64,000 bases of DNA, taken from contig OX485803.1 of the NCBI GenBank assembly GCA_950295325.1, positions 63,875,554-63,939,553 on the forward strand. The letters are read 5' to 3'. The DNA comes from Polytrichum commune (lineage: Eukaryota > Streptophyta > Polytrichopsida > Polytrichales > Polytrichaceae). Made by a program: the position numbers and the translations under genes. The notes beneath the pieces were generated by a model. The model saw nothing but the letters and a program-made list of their open reading frames with translations. It was not told the DNA's origin and made no database searches. Positions 39,746 to 51,800 of this stretch are shown here, one piece after another. The first letter of the stretch is position 1, and each line of letters begins with the position of its first letter.

Positions 39746-42628
39746 TACCTTACAAATAATAAAGCTCACATTACCTTACCTTATCAAGCGAGACGGGTGT
39801 TGATCACATCACAACCTATAGTTAATATTGTACAAACTGTCACTTCCTACTTGAACTTACGCAATGATATATCTTTTTGCTATTAATTTTTTTTTAAATA
39901 AATTTTTACCAACTAAAGATCCTAATGTTCTATAATGCCCAACCAATCGATTTAACCTTTGTTGGTATTAAATAAAATATACAATAAATAGTTATAACAT
40001 TGTGTAATTCCAAATAGTAAGTGACACTAGAAACAACAATTAGTGTCGTCCCGGCTTGACTTGTATGGCCCGGGCTAACCTCAAGTCATTGTTGAGCTCG
40101 GGACACCTCCGACTCTAAATTCAAGGCCACTTGTTGCTAAACCTCATGATGAGCCTCGTGTACGTCCTCGGTTTTAGTAGTAAAACCCTTCTTGTAACCA
40201 TAATTTGTACATGTGCTATGTTGAATGTATTTAGTGAAGAGTAAGGCCTAGTGTTTGGGCATCACTCCGAGTATTAAAGCGTACCCATTGAGTATGATCC
40301 TCCCACATGTGTATGGGATATTGCTTCTTGAGTTTGCTCGAGAGTCCTTACCCTCCCGGCCAACTAATAATCCTCATCATGATCACCATGGCCACCCATT
40401 TTGTGTGCTCCCACACTTCCACACCACCGGCGATGCATTTGTGGACTAAGTTAAGGTAAGGTGAGGTAAGGTAGGCAAACGCAAAGCCACCACATAACCT
40501 AGGTCTAATAAAAAGTAAAAGAAGAAGGAAAAGAAAATGTTAGTGTTCTTATATCGACATGAATCTAAATTCGTTAATTTAAAACGATCATGGTTATCTA
40601 TGGAAGCTATACCTAATAATATTGATTAGGTATTATACACTTGTAGTTTCAAGTGTGTGATTAGGGTATGTAGTGTTGGTTTTAGGTTCAATGTTGAGCT
40701 TAAGTTTGGATTTGGTTCATGATATACATATCTTGTTACCCATAACAATTGTTGTGGCCTCAAAGAGAGCGATTGGATGAATTGTTTTAATGCCTGGGGG
40801 CTAAATGCTTAATTGTGCACAAATTTTTGAGAAAACATCGACCCCTTTCGGGGCTGCACCTTTTGTTAAAAACCAAGGAGCACATGGGTTCAAAACATAC
40901 TCTAAAAACCCCCTATATACAAGTCCCCAGTTGATCAAATCAAGTGGTTCACGTACAAATTCAATGAAAAAAATACAAGTGACAATATGTATAGACTAAA
41001 AAAAATCTACATTTGTATATAGTCATTAACATCAATATACAACTATACTTTAAAATAAGAATGAGCCCCTATCATATGTGTAATGTAAACCCCTAGCATT
41101 CATTAATAAAGTTGTTGGAGACTTTTTCATCCTCCGGATGTACCTCATAAGCATCTATGTCTACAATATATGTCATGGAAGCTAATGCAATTATTGTTTC
41201 TGATTTTGCTATCAAATAACCCGTAAGATTGTAAGTCCACTTATTGTTGGTTACTATCTAAAACCAAGATAAACCAATCTCCACGTTTGATGGATAGTCC
41301 ATCAAGTCAATTGGATCCCTATACTCCACCCCACAATTATTAAATTTTCTATGCATCCTATATACCCTCCCAACAAACCAAAACCTTAATTGAAGCTAAT
41401 GTTTTGGGTCTACCACATTTTTGACAATTCGAGGTTCATGTGCGTTCAAAAAACACACTCCACAATCACAACCAAGGTCTAACATAGTATCATGATTTGC
41501 ATCGGTAAGGCGTTTAGGCCTCATATATAATATGCCAACCTTAAATCCAAGTCAGTCAATCTTTAGATAAAGTTGGATTGCTATTCAATTACCTAACAAG
41601 TGTATTTTTAAAGATTGTGGACTCCCCTACCTCCACATAAGCCACAATGGACTCTACATAAGATTGAGAGGGCATTCCAACGCTTCCATGTTCATCAATT
41701 AGAACATCCAAGGCATGTCGCAACTCACTTTGCAACTCCACATCTTCATGTAAATAATTTTCAACCTATGATTGCATCAATTCCGTCTCTAAGACAACAT
41801 CCTTGCACATGTTTGAATTGTCTTCTCCAACACTACAATTTTCCTTGTCACCAACTTGTGCATTAGAATCATCAATCAATGTGTGATCATAATCCAACTC
41901 CTCATCCTCCTCCATACTGCCAAATAAATGAGCCTCAATAAGTGATCCTAACATACAAGTACAAATGTTGGATCTTTTCTAGAGGTTCTCCATACATGTG
42001 CATAATTGTGAGTTATAATTTGTATAGCAACTATATACGTAATGCGGTAAAATTCAAATTAATACCCCTTTGTGAACACTCACGTATACTCATACGTGTT
42101 ATGAAAATTGCACCCCTGGGTGTTGAATTAGCTTGTACTACCAGTTGACTTGCAAAACCTCTCAATTTTTTTTAGTTTTTTTTAAGACAGTTCATCGTGT
42201 GTATCTATTTCTTATTTGTTCTACGTAGTGAGCCTTTCAACAATCGGATTCACGTGCCAATCTCTATCAAAACCTTATGACAATATGGGACATGTAACCT
42301 TGGAATACAAAAGTATATAAATGCCAATGAATGGCTTCAAAAAGAACTCCCAAAGTATTGTAGTTGACAGTTTGAGGAATTATTTGCACATAGTCCTAGA
42401 TTAGATGTGTTGAGATAATTTAAAACATAGCAAAAAATGAGGCCTTCATTACAGTTCATAATAGGATCCATTATTAAGCCCTAAGCATCTGAGCAGGGTT
42501 TAGGGTTTAGGATGTCTACAATTGTCCAAATGAATCATGCTACAATGTTATGGGGCTCTTATTGGTGATGTGGATTAAGATAAAACAACCTCACTTGGTT
42601 TCTTGATGTAAACAAACACCTAACCTAT
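39746..42628. other. Intergenic DNA
   Basis: Several short frames without motifs. Short GGTAAGGT runs lie near 40455. A possible minus-strand coding relic at 41090-41250 is listed separately. An isolated plant telomere-type pair (GGGTTTAGGGTTTAGG) lies at 42497. Confidence 0.4.
41090..41250 (-). pseudogene. Short coding relic, unknown family (related copy at ~60430-60630)
   Basis: The minus strand can be read as KWTYNLTGYLIAKSETIIAL, then YIVDIDAYEVHPEDEKV. The minus strand of 60430-60630 gives a similar order: SEWIYTLTN...YDGEPRS then IIAL-S with a frameshift. Sharing at protein level between two distant sites suggests relics of one repeated coding element. The family was not recognised. 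Confidence 0.3.
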
Positions 42629-42920
42629 ATATGAGGGGTGTGTAATTAGGTGTGGATCTAACAATGGACGCCAAAAAATACATATTGTGAATAAAGATTA
42701 AGTTACATGCACAACACGTATGAACCATTCCAAGGTCAATAGTCAACACAATCGGGGGGTCCACTTACATGATCATTTATTAAAAAAAAAACACCCTCAC
42801 TTTGATAATCAATAAGACATTCATGTGAACCCTAGAAACCATGACAAAGATGGCCACGAGCACGATTTGGATTCGCATACTATCTTGCACTACTACTAAT
42901 CGTGCGGGCTTTCACATCCT
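42629..42920. repeat. Dispersed repeat family, copy C
   Basis: Has the same phrase order as copies A and B: TTAGGTGTGGATCTAACAA, CCATTCCAAGGTCAATAGTC, AATAAGACATTCATGTGAAC, GATTTGGATTCGCA. This is the longest matching copy. No coding content. Confidence 0.6.
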
Positions 42921-43689
42921 ACGAGGAATGGACGCATACCTAAACAGCCGCTAACAAGTGCTATATGTTCAAGATGGTTTGCTCACCTTGGAGGCATTGA
43001 GAGGTGGGCACATACTACACAAAATATGATATTTAGTGTTTGATACACTAAATACGAACGCATACACTAATTATCAACAACCCTAAGAAAGTAAGCAACA
43101 TTAAATGTAACCTCAAACACTAAATATCAACTATGATAATACGTGGAAGTCACATGTTTGAATTCAGTGTTAGTAAGGATATGAAAAATAAAAGGATATA
43201 ATAAAGGAGGTGACTGTAGGGAAGGCAGCGACACATTTATGTCTAACACTAATTGTCAAAGAAGTGAAAATCAACGTTGAGCATGGTAGGGTGGTAACAA
43301 CACCAGATATAATCAAACACCAGATATCATATTTTGCGTCACTGGTTGAGGAGATTTTTGGGTTATAATCGGTCAAAACCCTCGTGTTTCCAAGTCCAAC
43401 CGGTTCTCTACGTGTTGTGGTGATGCTTCGGTTTCCCTTTATTGATTTGAGCCTATGTTTCCATAGTTTCATCTTCTCCTAGCACCATAGGTTCTCTCCG
43501 TTTGTTCATTGGCACATCCTTTAACTTATTGCCTTCGATCAATTGCTAGTGAGCTAACTTAAGTGAGGGGTCGGCCGGCCATCACATCACATCCGTTGTG
43601 GCCCAAACGAAAGCGTAGCAAGTTGGTCACCAGCCACATCGAAGGCACTGTGGCCGTTCATGTCATTCTCAGTTGTTGGTTTGCAGTCC

Positions 43690-44600
43690 TTTCCACATGC
43701 TCTTCGTGGTTATTATAAGTACGCGTGTTGTCCAAGCCAAAATACCTACCCCGTTGCCATTGCCGTTGCCAAGTTATTTACGGTAATCACCATCACCCTT
43801 TCGTTGGACGTATGTGTACGCAACGTTGTTTTGTTGGGCTTTTGTTCTTTCTTGCGGGAGGGACTTCGACCGGTCGAGGAATCTTTGGTCACAAACACAC
43901 AATAATGAAATGACGGTCATCTTAGCTGTCCTCAAGATGGAATATGATGAGTTGGGTAAATGGGTGCGAGGAGCGTTGTCACAGGTCAGTCACGGGTTAT
44001 AGTAGGCCCGTCTAATCTATCATGTTGCGGTAGGTATTGGGTGCCTGCTATAATTGATGGCAAAGGGATACATGTGCATTACCGGACGTAGTGGTCAGGT
44101 TATGTAAGGTTCGTCCATTACTTGTGATAGTGTGCTTCTTTGTATTTAATTGGAGCTTGAGCTGAACTTGACTCTTTTGTGGTTAATGTAAGTACGTGTG
44201 TCGCCCAAGCAAAATACCTACCCAGTTGATGTTGCCAATTTAATTAGTATGGTGTTCATTGTCACCCTTTGGACATATGTATATTGACATTGTTGATCTT
44301 CTTCCTTGTAGCAGGGACTTCTACCAATCTAGGAATCTTTGGTCACAATCACAAGAATAATGATCATCCTAGCCATTATCATGATATGAATATGATACGA
44401 ACTAGGTAATTTGTGCGAGGAGCTCTGTTAGGGGCTAAGTCATGGGTTATAGTACGCACCTAATCTATCTTACTACATAGTAGGTGTTGGGTGCCTACAA
44501 CTGCCGACGGCAGAGCGACATGTGTGCAAATGTGAAGATGGTGGACAAGGCATGGGAAGATCATCTATTACAGATGATAATGTGCCTCCTTGTATTCAAT
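43690..44600. repeat. Direct tandem duplication, ~470-bp unit
   Basis: Two diverged copies spaced ~473 bp. Paired phrases are AAGTACG(C/T)GTGT, CAAAATACCTACCC, GAATCTTTGGTCACAA, GTGCGAGGAGC, GGGTTATAGTA, TTGGGTGCCT and GTGCXTCXTTGTAT. The first copy (~43700-44170) is more GC-rich and holds short open frames that are absent from the second, so no gene is called. Confidence 0.75.
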
Positions 44601-45004
44601 TAGGACTAGACTCATCCACAAAATAAATTGGCCTGGGCACTAGGAAAGGGGAGGTGAATCCGCTATTTGTGGTTTCATGTTTTTCTTTCTTTCTTCCATA
44701 TCTATCAGCTTACAGAACGATTCCACTCTTGGTAAAGGGCAACCCTACACTCTCTGAACAACTTATGTCATGGTAAGAAGATAAAATTTGACACAAATGT
44801 CCACTGTCAGGGAATTTGTGTCGTGAGCCTGCCTCAATATGTACTGAAGAAGAACTTGCAATCAGATTGTTTTGCAATGCTCATAGACTTTGTGGCTGAT
44901 ATTAGTGGAGATGCAGGAGTGTGGTTGAAGTTCAAGCAACAAGGGCCGATGTTAAATGTCAAGGTGTAGAATGAAGTCAGGAAATCTGTCTGCAGATATA
45001 TTAA

Positions 45005-45389
45005 GGGCCAGTTCACACTATGCCCAAGTCGAGAGGAGAAGCGTCACTTCTCTGGACCAAACTATGTCGAGAGGAGAAGCCTTTGGGCTGAAAAAGTATA
45101 TTAAAATAAGCCACTGTCAGATTTTGAATATTTTAATGAACAAAAAGGTTCGGCCTCTCGACGGAAGTTTGGGTCGAGCATTTTGCTCGACCCAAACTTT
45201 GCTCGAGAGGTCGAACTCTTGGCGCCATAACTTCCTAAAAGTGCTGCCACCTAGGCTCTTTTGGAGGCGACGTCCTTTGGACTTCGGCCTCTAGTGTGAA
45301 GGCCGAGAGGACGGACTTTGGATAATTCTGCATTTTCATTGGTCCAAACGCTTCTCCTCTCGAAGTTTGGCCATAGTGTGAACCGGCCC
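45005..45389. mobile_element. PIF/Harbinger-type (Tourist-like) MITE, 385 bp
   Basis: Starts GGGCCAGTTCACACTATG and ends with the inverse CATAGTGTGAACCGGCCC. It is flanked on both sides by TAA (45002-45004 and 45390-45392), the 3-bp target duplication of this superfamily. Subterminal CGAGAGGAGAAGCG / CGCTTCTCCTCTCG extends the inverted repeats. The centre holds a perfect 13-bp stem with a 3-nt loop (45168-45196). No coding capacity. Confidence 0.88.
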
Positions 45390-45392
45390 TAA

Positions 45393-48300
45393 GAGTGTGT
45401 AGACAACATTGGCCTATTGATGTTAATAGATTGAAGAGTAGTTGAAGAGGTGATCATATCCTTGCTTGCAGGAAAGGTCATGCACAGGTAAAGTCTTTGG
45501 GGGAAAAACCAATTTATTGAATATGTACATGAAATGTGTGGACTTCATACAATAATTGATATGGTGGGATTGGATAGTCAGTACGGATCGGTGAAAACTA
45601 TGTCTTCTTTGAGATCCATAGGTAAAAGTTATATAATGCTTCGATGTTTTATTGATAGATTATCCAAATCGTCAGGGGAAGTTGATGTTAAAGTCGTGGA
45701 GATTTTCAAAATCAATTACTGTGCAAGAATTCAGAGTGATAGTTTTGGGTGGGGTGTTGATTTTAGCACCATGTATATTAGTCTTTTTTAGTTGTTCCAT
45801 TTAAGAAGAGTGACCGCATAAGGGTCCAAATACCTTAACTTTGTAGTTGTGCTTGAAGCCAACTTACCCTTGTGGTGACCCGATGCCTAGCAACTCGAGG
45901 GCTTTTAGGGTGAAGAGGGTAGGTAGCTGCATCAAGGACAATGGTTGTATCTAATTATATAGCAAAGTCGCACCATGCAATATCCTTGGTTGGAAGCTTT
46001 TAGATTTGTCTGAGGCAATATTGTGATTGAATCCTTAGCACAAACACAATCCATGTATTGTTTTTTCTTCTTCTTGTTTGTGGCCGAGTGAATAGCTTTG
46101 GCACACGTGACCACGAGACCAAAGAAGAGGGACAAGTGCACTTAAAACCCCTAACCATCTAGAAAGTCCAATATGAGTTTTCCCCATACACTTCCCTTTT
46201 TAGTCAATTATGTGAAGACCGACTTCATCTAAAATCATATCATTCTTCTATTGCACTGTTCAATTACTAGGTTGAATACCTTCATATTTTTGAAACTCTA
46301 AGTTGGATACCCAACCTAGATGCCCTTGGATGCCAATACAAACCTAATTATTTGAACATCAATGTCATGTGAACATATCTTTAGGTGATGCTCTTTGACA
46401 TAAATTAATGTACTAGATAAAGTTTCAAACCCATAATTACCAAACAATTAAAATAAAGACTTGGTGAGGCTCGCAAACATTGTATCTATAGGTTGTACAT
46501 GAATGAGAGCTCATTGGTCCTTTCGGGGTTAAGAGTCGTCGCGTGTGTAAATTGGCTATCGGTTCAAATGGTGTGGGAGTAACTAGGGTTAGGGTGGTTG
46601 GTTTCCACGTTAAAATTCTACCAAGGTTGAGGGTAGATGTTGACATTCACAACAATTATTTATCTATACAATTCCTAGATTTTAGGCTCGGGGCGACTGC
46701 CTCGTAGATGGTACACTTCCAATAATCATCCATATTTCTAGATTGTAGAGTATAGCAGCAGGCCCGTGGAGCTGGACTGCCGGCCTAAAATCTTAGTATG
46801 GGACAGATTTCCAGGTCAACTATCTACAATAGATGTAGATGCCACGCAAGAAAGGCACAGGAGGGGGCTTTGGTTGGGTTGGTGGAGGCTATGATGCTTT
46901 TCCCACGGGCTTCAACCTTTCGATGTACCTCCTTTGATTGCAACCACTGCGAGAACTCGGATCCACCAAAAAAAATGGATGCCAAAAATCACATCTCTGC
47001 GCCTGCAGTGCCTATCTTGTGATGATGGGTGATGCTTACATCATGGTGCGGTGAGTGGATTAGTGTGACTTGGAGAAGTCTTGTGCACTGAATCGAGAAT
47101 TTGTGCTTGAAGTAATTGCCAAGCACAAGGATTTTCCTTATGCGAAAGCAAGCGGGACCTGGATCTTTTGGTTTCTGGAGTTGGACAGTTTTTGGTTTCT
47201 GGTCGACGTCTACTTTGTGAAATTGCTACCGAGGATGTCGAAGTTGCAAGATATGTTTGGGCTGAGGAGCGAGGCTACCATCATCATGTGCTAGCTTAGT
47301 TGCACAAAATTTGGTGGTCAGGTGAGAGAACTAGAGGGGCTTGACGTTGTGTTGGATGCATGGCTGTGGGAATGAATGAATGAATCACTTTGCTCAAGTT
47401 GATGGTTCTCATGACCTGAATGAATTAACTGATGTCAAGGCTTAGCTTCTTGTAGATAATTATACGACGAGCAACTGATCCATCAAACTCGGGGAAGCAT
47501 AAGCATGTCAAACAGATCACACATGCATAGATAGACACCGAAGTAGAGAAGACCATGGGCAGTTTACAGAACTTCCTTTTTAGGGAGTAACTAAATAGTT
47601 GGTTTGCAAGAACATGATGTGGTGGTCACTGCTGATCAGGTTCCAGTAGAAGCAGGTAGGTCATGATTTTGAGGATGACATATTTCTTCTCTAGAGTCTC
47701 GAGCAAGCAGATTGCAAATCGTAATATAGTCCAGTTTTGGATGATTCTGCTTTGAAACCTTGGAGGCAAGTTTCATTAAGAGCCGATCGAAGTTTGTGGT
47801 TTTTTTTGCTATTTTATTCATCACGAAGTTTTACTATTAACCCAGCAGTGTGAGTGCACTCAGCAACAGGTCATGGCTAAGCTTGCCTGACCCGCCACCA
47901 TTGATGACTCACCAGATAGACTTGCATGAAAATCTGATGTTAGTTCAAATTTCGCCGTGTTCTGGATGCATTCTGGAACTATATATCTACATCTATATCT
48001 ATATCTATATCTATACATATATACATATATACGTGTAAAAAAGTGGTGGATAACTTGTCTGGGTTCACTTTCTGTCAAGCTACCCGAATTTATTAGTTTC
48101 TCCGTCAGGCGCCAATCATGTCTACCTGGAGCAGATACACTTTTGTATAGAGACAGAGAGAGTAAGAGAGGCAGACAGACATCGATGACCAGTCTTCATT
48201 AATGCAGGAGGCACGGTTGTGGAATCTATCTATCTTAGGCCTATTCTCTTGTGAATTGTATGATTCTTCGAATACTGTCTGTATTATGAATTGATAGCTA

Positions 48301-48640
48301 CAAAAAGACATACAGATGACATCGCTAATCCCTAATTCGCACCGAATCTTGCCATCATATCACCACTAGGGATGATGTTAAAGCTTTCTTGTTTCAGGTC
48401 CTTGGTGATGGAATTAGCACATGAATATATTTGGGAAGGTTAGTGCGTCCACTAATACTGCGATTGGGAAGATTTTAATCACCCTGGAGAAGAATCACGG
48501 CCACAAATTGCCTTGTTATGTTTCCTTGATCAGCATTCGTGCGCAGCATTCTTATGGAAAACACCAGTTGTAGTACAAGTGCTCATTCATCTCTTAACAT
48601 GCAAGGTCATAATCCATGTTATGTTGAGGACTTGATTCTT
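45393..48640. other. Intergenic DNA upstream of the AMS-like gene
   Basis: Short frames only, for example 45534-45791 (85 codons), none with recognised motifs. A (CTATAT)n-type microsatellite lies at 47984-48034. The sequence from ~47000 on is less AT-rich and might hold distal regulatory DNA, but nothing specific is seen. Confidence 0.4.
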
Positions 48641-48817
48641 TGATTATCAAGTGACCCATGGAACCTTATGCTCACCCTGGTTGTGTGATGCATGCACTAT
48701 AAGCAAGCAGATTGCAGCGGCGGCGTGAGGTCGGCGCGCGGACCCTGCAGGCATTGAACTAATTTTTTTGGAACAGTGCGGAAATCGGCTTGAGTATACA
48801 AGATATTTGAGGGGGTT
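48641..48817 (+). promoter_or_regulatory. Possible core promoter / leader of the AMS-like gene
   Basis: A TATA-like CTATAAGC lies near 48697, ~120 bases before the chosen ATG at 48818. A short GC-rich patch (48717-48750) follows. The in-frame TGA at 48791 closes the frame upstream of the ATG. Confidence 0.3.
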
Positions 48818-51800
48818 ATGTCCAAGAGAGGAGGAGGAGGTATGGGAGTGCAGGAAAGACTTCGGTCCATTGTGGGACCAAAAGGATGGGACTATGCTGT
48901 TTTTTGGCAGCTCCATGACGACAATCGGTAGATATTCTTCTCCCTAATTCCATTTACATCACCATTGTGATGTGTTTAATAGTCTCCTCCCCCTGCAGCG
49001 CCTCTTACGACTGCACATCACCTTATACTTGACGTCATTTGAGGAATGAAATCCTGGTCAGAGAGAGAGAGAGACGGATCATCAGGTGTCAAAATGCCAT
49101 TTTTTGCAAATTATATGCATTAGCAGGTTTGACTCCCTCCGTGATAACGAGAAACAGTAGGGAATGAATTGGGTTGTTCAAAATCCAAGCCCCAAAGATC
49201 AAGACAGCGCCCGCCAAGGGTTATGTTGGCCTACTTGTGGTGAAGTCTCTCCTTTCGAACCATTCATTCATACTCGAAATGCACAGAGAAGGGCGAGGAA
49301 TTTCGGCAACTCACATGATGACATCGCTAGCCCATGTGCACATGTTAGTGAAGAATATAAGTGATCAGGTTGGTGATGATGACGAGAAATTAGTGAGGTG
49401 TAATTTTGCTGCAATATGCATTAGTAGATATCACTCCCTTCGTGATGATGAACAGCAGTAGGAAACGAAATGGGTAGTTCAAGATCCAAGCCTCAAAGAT
49501 CAAGATACGCTCGCCCAAGGGTTATGTTTACCTACTTACTTGTGGTGGAATCTCCTTTCAACCCATTCATTCACTCATACCACGAAATGTCTAGAGAATC
49601 CTGAACAAGCTCGGGGTTTCACATGATGATATCCCTAGCTCATGTGCACTTGTTAGTGAAGAATGTGATTGATCAGGTTGGTGATGATGATGATGACAAG
49701 AAACTAGCGTGGTGTAATTTTGCTGCAATATGCATTAGCAGGTTTCACTCTCTCCATGATGATGACCAGCAGTAGGAAATGAATTGGGCTGTTGAAGATC
49801 CAAGCCCCAAAGATCAAGACAACGCTCGCCAAGGGTTATGTTTGCCTACTTGTGGTAGAATCACCTGTCCGACCCACTCATTCATTGAAACCACGAATAG
49901 TACAAAGAAGGTTAAAGAGCCTCGGCCTTTCATATGATGATATCCCTAGCTCATGTGCGCATGCTAGTGAAAAATGTGATTGATCAGGTTGGTGATGATG
50001 ATGATGACAAGAAATCAGCGTGGTGTAATTTTGCAGCTCACTCGACTGGACAGGTTGCTGTTGCAGCGGCACCGAGGGTGCGGGTGGCGACACGCTGTTG
50101 GCATCCACCAGCAGTCGCTACCTGGATTCCTCACGGGCTTGCCCGGATGTCAAGATGTTGCACCCCACCACGCACATTTGCTCGCTCCTCGCCAACATGC
50201 CATCGTCTTTGCCCTTAGATTCTGGGTAAGTTGTTGCCCCATAATCCCAGTTTGATTCGCAACCTACTTTCAACACCTCAGGTTCATCATACCCTGTCCA
50301 GAAAATCTTATGGCTTGAATTTCTGTCCACATGGTCAGATCCCTTCTCAAGAATCCCTACCTTTCCATTTTTAACAACAGAGTGTCGTTCAATCCCAAGT
50401 CATTCCATCCTGTCCAGATAACCACAAGGCTTAAATTATTTACCCATCCCCAACTGGTCAGACCCCTCCTCAAGAATCCCTAACCCTTCCATTCTTCATC
50501 GCAAAATGTACTTCAACCTCTGTTCATCACACCCTGTTCAGAAAAGGCTTGAATCAATAACCCATCCCCACCTGCTCAGCTCCCTTCTCAAGAATGCTTA
50601 ATCTTTCCATTCTTTTCAACAAATATCGGTCACTCTCTGTTCATTCTATCCTGCCTAGAAAAACATAAGGCTTGAATTAAATACCCATCCTCACCTGGTC
50701 AGAGTCCCCCTAAAGAATCCCTAAGCCTTCCATTCTTCACAACAAACTGTTTTTCAACCTCTCAGGTTCATCATCCCTGTCCAGAAAACCATAAGGCTTG
50801 AATTAATTACTCATCCCCATCTGGTCAGATCCCTCCTCAAGAATTCCTAAACTTACATTTTTCGCAACAAAATGCGTTCAACCTCTGTTCATCACACCCT
50901 GTTCAGAAAACCATAAGGCTTGAATTCATCACCCATCCCCACCTGGTCAGATGCCTCCTCAACAATCCCTAACCCATCTTCTCTTTCATTACAAAAAATT
51001 GTCGTTCAACCTGGTTTCATTCTATCCTGTTCAGAAAACTTTAAGACATGCATTCACCATCGACCTATTGAGATCCCGGCTTCTCAAGGATCCCTAACTC
51101 TTGCTTTCTCTACAAGAAATTGACTGGCAGCAGACTCTAACTCGTCCACATCGCATTTGTTTCGAACCCCTTTTGGTGGCTTGAGATTAATTTCGTGCAA
51201 TGTAACCGTTCTTTGCAGGATTCAGGGGCGAGCCTTCTTGGGCGGCCAACCGAAATGGATCCATGCAGACCCAGCGGGAGGGGACGGCCAGGCATGCTAC
51301 CATCTGATGACTCATGAGCCTACCCTACTTGCCCCCCACTCAGATTTTGCACTTGAGCTAGGTGTATCTTGTGGCTGCGTCATGAGTAATGTTGGTATAT
51401 AGCGGCCCGTACATTCCTTACATTTATGATTTAATCATGCTGTGGATGTGCCACAAATGCAGGACACGGTGGTGCAAACCAAGGTGTGTATACCCGTGCA
51501 AAGTGGCCTTGTGGAGCTCGGTGTGGCAAATCATGTAAGTACGCTACTTTACTTATAATACCACCCATTTGAAATTTCCAGTACACATCATCAATTAGGT
51601 CATCCTTCTTGACATGAAGCTTGGTACAATTGCTGCAACAATTCCTGCACTGCCTAACTCGAGTTCATCACCACAGCCATAACTGTGAAACCTGATGGAG
51701 GTTATGAAGAAATGTGCATGTCTTTCCTTCCATGAAAAGTTTTGTTCCTCGAGGTTTCAGTCGATAAGGAGACCGCAGGTTACAGCATTTGACATCGGCA

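Noticed and set aside
45534..45791. 85-codon open frame
   Set aside because: No recognisable motif, no splice partners and no supporting context.
49115..51090. CRISPR-like regularly spaced repeats
   Set aside because: The direct repeats are long, diverged, without unique spacers, and lie in introns of a nuclear plant gene; they are tandem arrays.
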